Of a stretch of DNA of 64,000 nt, positions 59,020 to 64,000 are shown one piece after another. The DNA is from Arsukibacterium sp. (GTDB lineage: Bacteria > Pseudomonadota > Gammaproteobacteria > Enterobacterales > Alteromonadaceae), in contig NZ_JAGYIM010000019.1 of NCBI RefSeq assembly GCF_018402695.1, positions 558,001 through 622,000 of the forward strand, in the 5' to 3' direction. Every line of letters starts with the position of its first letter. The stretch's first letter is position 1. Both the position numbers and the translations under genes were made by a program. Below the pieces are notes generated by a model. It was not told the origin of the DNA, ran no database searches, and was given only the letters and a program-made list of their open reading frames with translations.

Positions 59020-59676
59020 TTAAAAATATACAGCGAAACCCAGTGCCATACTCAGGTTATGGGTCGTTTTACTTTCAGCTAAAATCGTGGTTTCAAACAC
59101 ATAGTCAGCGACGACAAGATCGACTGCCAACCAATCGGTCAGATATAACCGGAACTGGCTGCCGAATTTAAACGCAAAAACTTTGTCACCGGCAAAATCA
59201 ACATTGCCTGCGCCGGCAAATAGCGACCAGCCGGTGTTCAGTGCATAATCGCTACCCAGATATACCTGACCCGGTAACAGCACATAGCCAAGCTCCGCGC
59301 CATAGTAATGCCACTGCCGCTCATCGTCGGTTAACAACGGCGCGGCGCCACTTAACCGCTCATAAGAGGTCAGGCCCGCTTTGCCCAGCGCGTACTCCGC
59401 ACTGACATAAAAATCTTCGTTAATATGATAACTAAGCTGCAATGCAGCCAGGCCGCTGGTGCCGAAATCTTCTATTGCCAAAGCGCCACCGCGTAACGCC
59501 ACCACAAAGTTTTCAGTATCGAGCCTGGCGGGGATCACGTCAGACTGTTCAATCTCTGGCGCTATCCGGGCATCACTGTCATTGCCTTGCTGAGCAACCG
59601 CCAGCGGGCTGAGTACCAGTGGGCTAAGCAATAGTAAAGCACTGGCTAAAATGCCAGGCGTAAGCCAATTAACCAT
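59020..59676 (-). CDS. Outer-membrane beta-barrel protein (OMP_myx_plus-like)
   Basis: This 218-residue protein has a signal peptide (ALLLLSPLVLSPLAVAQQ), a short linker, and about eight amphipathic strands (YHINEDFYVSAEYALGKAGLT, WHYYGAELGYVLLPGQVYLG, WLAVDLVVADYVFET) ending in Phe (GFAVYF). This pattern recalls the outer-membrane barrel family shared by Myxococcus GltA/GltB and some gammaproteobacteria. Its start lies 31 bp inside the preceding gene. Confidence 0.7.
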   Translation of the reverse strand: MVNWLTPGILASALLLLSPLVLSPLAVAQQGNDSDARIAPEIEQSDVIPARLDTENFVVALRGGALAIEDFGTSGLAALQLSYHINEDFYVSAEYALGKAGLTSYERLSGAAPLLTDDERQWHYYGAELGYVLLPGQVYLGSDYALNTGWSLFAGAGNVDFAGDKVFAFKFGSQFRLYLTDWLAVDLVVADYVFETTILAESKTTHNLSMALGFAVYF

Positions 59677-60380
59677 GTATTTGTCTCTTCATTAATATCA
59701 CGATCGGTACTGACCAGCGTTCTGCGATAGCGCAGGTTAGCTTGCAACCGCTCAGTCAGTGGGTAATTTACGCCCAGTTCCATTGTTGCCAGCGGGCTGC
59801 GACGCTCAGGGGTTTGCACCAGCACGGTTCTGGGCCGGGTTAGCAGCACGCCACCGCCCAGAGCAATATAAGGAGACAGTTGCCAATGCGGCCACGGGCT
59901 GATGCTCAGTTGCAACAAATATTGCTGACTACTGGCTTGCTGGCCACTGCCCTGGCCCGCACTCAGCTCCAGAGCCACTACTTCTGAAAACAGATAGCTG
60001 CCACTTAACTGGTAATAACTGGTACCGGCAAAATCACCCGCTGCCAGACCCAGTTGCCAGTGACGCTGGCTTTGCGCTGCCTGCCAGAGTGCGGCGACGC
60101 TTTGCTCAGCGCCAACCGGATATAAATAATCCAGCTCTGAGGCTGCCAACCATAATTGCTGCTGGCGGTACTGCACCTTAACCCAGCCGGTACGTTGTTT
60201 TAGTAATTGTAAACGGTCATTGTTCAGCGCAACCTGCACTACCGGATAGCCCCGCCCCGGCCCGGTGCGTAAATCGATATACTCTTTTTGGACGATAACC
60301 CGCCTTTCGTCGTCTGTGATCTGCTGCGCCAAAGCGGGTGCAACTAACAGGGCCAATAACAGCAGCCAGCAGCAACGCAT
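59646..60380 (-). CDS. SH3-domain outer-membrane beta-barrel protein
   Basis: This 244-residue protein has a signal peptide (LLLLALLVAPALA), a bacterial SH3 domain at about 25-85 (VQKEYIDLRTGPGRGYPVVQVALNNDRLQLLKQRTGWVKVQY) and a C-terminal barrel of about eight strands ending in RLAF. The SH3 part may bind peptidoglycan, linking the barrel to the wall. It begins on the base after the HzsA-like gene ends. The barrel half is similar in build to the 218-residue protein that follows, suggesting paralogy. Confidence 0.7.
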   Translation of the reverse strand: MRCCWLLLLALLVAPALAQQITDDERRVIVQKEYIDLRTGPGRGYPVVQVALNNDRLQLLKQRTGWVKVQYRQQQLWLAASELDYLYPVGAEQSVAALWQAAQSQRHWQLGLAAGDFAGTSYYQLSGSYLFSEVVALELSAGQGSGQQASSQQYLLQLSISPWPHWQLSPYIALGGGVLLTRPRTVLVQTPERRSPLATMELGVNYPLTERLQANLRYRRTLVSTDRDINEETNTWLIGLRLAF

Positions 60381-62985
60381 CTAGTCAGGCTCCACTGCAA
60401 AAGGTGAGTTGTAGTATTGGCCGCCCATATCCAGCCAATGACTGATCAGCCGTAATTCTGCCGCAGATAAATAGCCCTGATGGCTGCCACCCTGACTGAA
60501 CTGCTGAAAAAACCGCTCGCTGGCCAGGGCGCTGCCGGCGCGCATGCTGGCACCAATGGTTACCGTCACCATCACCGGGATCGGGTCACCATTTTCATCC
60601 AGAATTAACTCGCCATCAGCATCGGTCAGAAATACCGGATTGCCATCGCCGTCCACGGCCTGCACTAACCGGTCGACCAGCACCCCGCCAACTAATTCTT
60701 GTTCATTGTCATTACTGAGCAATTCCCGATAGCTGGCCATCTGTTCTGCCTGCAAGTCTGACGCCTGCTCCGTCAGTTCCAGCTGGGCTGCAGGCACAAT
60801 GGCATTGCCGGCTGCATCAGTGCGGCTATGACAACTGACACAACTGTTGTCACGCAATAGCTCATTGGTCACAGGGTCAAACTGGCGGCGGTCCAATTGC
60901 CACAGCGGCTGAATGTGGCTTGGATAGTCAATCCGTAACCGACAAGCCGCCTGCCAACTGGCAAAACAGTCCAGGCCAACGGGTAACGGTGTCGCCAGGT
61001 CGGTAAACTGTTGTAACTCTGTTGGATCAGGCTCTCTTAACGCCGGATCTGTCCACAAATCCTCAAAATCCAGTGCCGCACTCAAGGTTTGTTCGCCCAG
61101 TAAGCGGGCCATGGTTTGCGCCATGGTTTCACCTGCGTTTGGTGGCAGCAACGGGTTTGCATTGTTAAAAGAGGCCGATGAAGTAGCTGGCCCGGGGTTA
61201 ATTGTTGGCCATTCGCCACTTTGCCGGCCATGGGGACGGGTATTGTTCGCGGCATGACAGCCGTTGCAACTAAGGGTTTCGCCGGCGGCCAGGGTTATCC
61301 ACTGCTGATGCTGGGGCGATACTGCCTGACCTTCACTATTCAGTAAGCTCAGCGCCAGCGGTACGTTGGCTGGCACTTTAACCCGCACCGAACCGTCAGG
61401 TTGGACCGGTGTAATGCCTACTAACTCCCGCATTAACTGGCGGCGGTTTACCCCAAAAGCAAAATTGGGTACATCGCGCACCTCTTCCGGTGGAATAGGC
61501 ACGCCGCGCACCAGACTTAAATAACGCACTGGCCGCTGCGCTGCGCTGGTTTGCATCGGATCGGCTAACTGCTCCAGCGGCAATACCGCCTCGCCACCAA
61601 TGTCGTAAACACTGCGAATATCTAAAATGGCTTCACCATTTTGTGCCAGTGCAGGGTCCGCATCAGGATTAGCCGGCAAAAATACCGGTCGGGTGTACGG
61701 TTGCATTACCACAGGTTCGGTTAATAACTGTTGTGCTGTTCCCAGCTTAACCGGTACCTGAGTTTGCTTGACCAAGTCAAACAACCATAAACCAAAACGG
61801 GGACCCGCCGCAGGGTAGTCAGCAGGCTCTGCAACCAGTTCACAGCTGGTTACCTGCTCATCGACCAAAACCTGGCACGGTGACCAGCTGACCAGAAAAC
61901 GTTCCGAGCCATCCTGCAACGCAAACGCGCTCTGCACCAGACCAGCGGGCTCTGGCCGGGCTGAATTATCAAAAGCCCACGGCAGCAGAGGGGTCTGAGC
62001 GGGTAAATTCAACACTTCCTGATACAACGGTTGTTCATTGTCACTGGCCAGCGCCAGCGCTATTTGCACCGGCAGGGTATTTAAGCCATCTTGCTGGCGG
62101 TTGCGCAATAATGCGGCAACCGCCATCAGCCAATACCAGGGGCTTAGCAAACTCGACAGGGCTGTTATCTGGTCCGGTTTGATGTGAATGCCAGCCGTAC
62201 AGCAACTGGTTGGCCGAGCCGTCCGGCCGCATTTGATACCAGTTAAACATGTTGCGATCGCTCTGGTTATCCCAGCGACTGTACAGGATATGGCCATCGG
62301 CCAGCAGCACAGGATAAAGATCATGGCTCAGGTTAAAGCTTATTTGCTCAATGTCGGTGCCATCGGCATTCATTACGTGCAGGTTAAACGCCGGACCTTG
62401 TAAATCTTCATGCAAGCCACTGTATTGTGGTTTAAATTCATCCAGTAAGATTTGCCTGGCTTTATGCTGGCGGCTGGAGCTGAACACGATACGCCCATCG
62501 GCTAAAAAGCCTGGGCTTATATCATGGCCCTGCTCAGCCAGCAAGGGATCTGCTATTACGGGCGCAACGGTATCGCTGCTGCGACTGTAACGCCAGATAC
62601 TCCAACGGGGTTGTAATTCATCAGCCACATCGGCCAATTCTGGTGGCCGCAACGCAAACAACAAGGTATCGCCGTCGGGTGATACCACCAAATCTTTTAC
62701 GTCGTATGGCTCATCAGCAAAGACTTCGGCCAGCAATTCACGTTCTGCCGACTCAGCAAACGCATTTTGTTTGAGGAAAAGCTGCGCGCCCGGATTAAAC
62801 TGCTCAGGTGCTGCCAGCTCAGGCTTGTAGGGATCACCGTCTTCGTTCAGTAACGGCCTGGCGACGAATGCCAGTGGATATTCCTGTGCAACCGGGTCGT
62901 TTGGTTCATCTTGGACACTGATATCGGCATTACAACCAATTAAACAGTGTAAGCAGGCCAGCAACAGTAACGTATGTTTAATCAT
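60381..62985 (-). pseudogene. HzsA-like multidomain heme lipoprotein, frameshifted
   Basis: Two overlapping frames make one protein of about 868 residues. Frame A (from 62985) begins with lipoprotein signal LLLACLHCLIGC and beta-propeller strands (VKDLVVSPDGDTLLFAL, DISPGFLADGRIVFSS) and runs to LVLADG. Frame B resumes with VAALLRNRQQDG at about 62120 and continues with heme motifs CNGCH and CVSCH to the stop at 60381. The junction, GAT-GGC-G-GTT near 62121, needs one extra base skipped, or reflects loss of two bases. Such hydrazine-synthase-A-related proteins are widespread and do not imply anammox. It may be a sequencing error, a real inactivating mutation, or frameshifting. It is first in the 18-gene run. 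Confidence 0.75.
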
Positions 62986-63270
62986 TATTAACAGTACCGG
63001 CCACCTACGGCGATGACAACATTATTGATAAAGTGAATGTTAACAAAATAGGTTTTTTAGTAAAAAACAGAGCTACCAGATTAACGCTGGCCATCCGGCA
63101 GGGCAAGACAAAATTTGCCGGTTAATCATCATGCTGCTTGGCGCTTAGCGATTATACAAACAGCAACTGGCTGGCCGATTTCAAGTTTACCTGCTGCCTC
63201 AACGATTTAAATCAGGGTTCCGCTATCCTGGCCAGCAAAATCCAGCGGTTTTTCTGGTTATAAAAAAGCA
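62986..63270 (-). promoter_or_regulatory. Intergenic region upstream of the 20-kb operon
   Basis: This stretch of about 285 bp between recA and the HzsA-like gene has no convincing reading frame. It should hold the promoter of the 18-gene run. A perfect TATAAT occurs on the minus strand at 63156-63151, preceded by TG but without a good -35. A small A/T-rich inverted repeat (GTTTTTT / AAAAAAC) lies near 63052-63068. No clear operator was recognised. Confidence 0.4.
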
Positions 63271-63299
63271 AAAAAGCCGGCAAAAACGCCGGCTTTTTT
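63271..63299 (-). terminator. Rho-independent terminator of recA
   Basis: AAAAAGCCGGC / GCCGGCTTTTT with a 6-nt loop lies 15 bp after the recA stop, with T residues on the minus strand. recA is thus transcriptionally closed off from the downstream operon and has no recX behind it. Confidence 0.9.
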
Positions 63300-63313
63300 C
63301 TAGTATAAAAGTA

Positions 63314-64000
63314 TTACAAATCAGCTTCGAATTCTGCCGGAATAGCTTCTTCAATCACTTTTTCACCGGGTTTCAGTAACAAGCGGCTACGCAGTTCCTT
63401 TTCAATTTCATCGGCTATCGCCGGGTTCTCAGTCAGAAACTTCATAGCATTGGCTTTACCCTGGCCAATTTTATTACCCTGATAGGCATACCAGGCACCC
63501 GATTTATCTACCAGGCCCTGGGCAACCCCAAGGTCGATCAGCTCACCATTTTTGTTGATACCCGCACCATACTGAATAATAAATTCGGCCTGTTTAAACG
63601 GCGGTGCCACTTTATTTTTCACCACTTTTACCCGGGTTTCGTTACCGGTAATTTCATCACCTTCTTTTACCGAGCCAATCCGGCGGATATCCAGCCGCAC
63701 TGAGGCATAGAATTTAAGGGCATTACCTCCGGTGGTGGTTTCGGGGTTACCAAACATCACACCGATTTTCATCCGGATCTGGTTAATAAAAATACATAAG
63801 GTATTAGAGCGCTTAATATTACCGGTAAGTTTACGCAGTGCCTGTGACATTAAACGGGCTTGTAAACCCATATGGCTGTCGCCCATGTCACCTTCAATTT
63901 CGGCTTTTGGCGTCAATGCCGCTACTGAGTCGACTACCACGACATCTACTGCAGCAGAACGCACCAGCATGTCACAAATTTCCAGCGCCTGCTCACCGGT
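63314..64000 (-). CDS. recA: Recombinase RecA, C-terminal part
   Basis: The 229 residues present start in [19 protein letters not shown] and contain Walker B ([14 protein letters not shown]), the L1/L2 DNA-binding loops ([48 protein letters not shown]) and the C-terminal domain with an acidic tail (IPAEFEADL). RecA drives homologous recombination and SOS induction. The N-terminal third with Walker A lies beyond the right edge. Downstream comes a terminator rather than recX. Confidence 0.97.
   Translation of the reverse strand, partial: TGEQALEICDMLVRSAAVDVVVVDSVAALTPKAEIEGDMGDSHMGLQARLMSQALRKLTGNIKRSNTLCIFINQIRMKIGVMFGNPETTTGGNALKFYASVRLDIRRIGSVKEGDEITGNETRVKVVKNKVAPPFKQAEFIIQYGAGINKNGELIDLGVAQGLVDKSGAWYAYQGNKIGQGKANAMKFLTENPAIADEIEKELRSRLLLKPGEKVIEEAIPAEFEADL

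Noticed and set aside
60381-62985. The HzsA-like protein as a sign of anammox metabolism
   Set aside because: Only a distant hydrazine-synthase-A-related layout is present; no other anammox genes occur and the surrounding genome is an ordinary aerobic gammaproteobacterium.

Overview
The window is chromosomal DNA of a gammaproteobacterium, most likely from the Rheinheimera/Alishewanella/Arsukibacterium branch. I infer this from gene content and order (metA with a MetJ-like operator, csrA-tRNA-Ser-tRNA-Arg next to alaS-recX, divergent tyrS and M23 peptidase-anmK, oadGAB, pqiABC); no database search was possible. No phage, insertion sequence or CRISPR array was seen.

Left part (1-31 kb) is mostly housekeeping. 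It holds the end of ychF, a tRNA-Met/Leu/Gln operon with a clear promoter and terminator, a ubiF-type hydroxylase, aguB-aguA (agmatine to putrescine), ppiC, an RhlE-type RNA helicase, and a tight run of GIY-YIG, AEC carrier, MscS channel and SDR genes. Then come a DUF4397 lipoprotein, an orphan solute-binding protein, acnA, tyrS, an M23 peptidase with anmK, the Na+ pump oadGAB, and the envelope lipid-transport operon pqiABC preceded by three 17-bp tandem repeats. Two tRNA-Arg, one tRNA-Ser, csrA, alaS, recX and a small membrane protein follow.

Middle part (31-43 kb): a YqhA membrane protein, a second orphan solute-binding protein, a 1198-residue hybrid histidine kinase with a periplasmic propeller, and a metA-metH operon in which methionine synthase is split into two translationally coupled genes behind a MetJ-like operator. 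apbE (flavin transferase) and a third orphan solute-binding protein come next.

Right part (42.9-63.0 kb) is the most unusual. Eighteen minus-strand genes are packed with overlaps or gaps of at most 37 bp, so they probably form one operon of about 20 kb. They encode an ExbB/ExbD/ExbD motor, a TonB-like protein ending in an AgmX/PglI-type domain, TPR and coiled-coil periplasmic proteins, three predicted outer-membrane barrels, a DUF4266 lipoprotein with a Gly/Cys tail, a TlpA thioredoxin, three secreted proteins with c-type heme motifs (one an HzsA-like protein broken by a frameshift), and a Tat-exported DUF1501-like protein. The layout recalls the Agl-Glt envelope machine of Myxococcus combined with an extracytoplasmic redox module. 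It also lies in the roughly 33 kb that separates recX from recA, genes that are normally adjacent. recA runs off the right edge.
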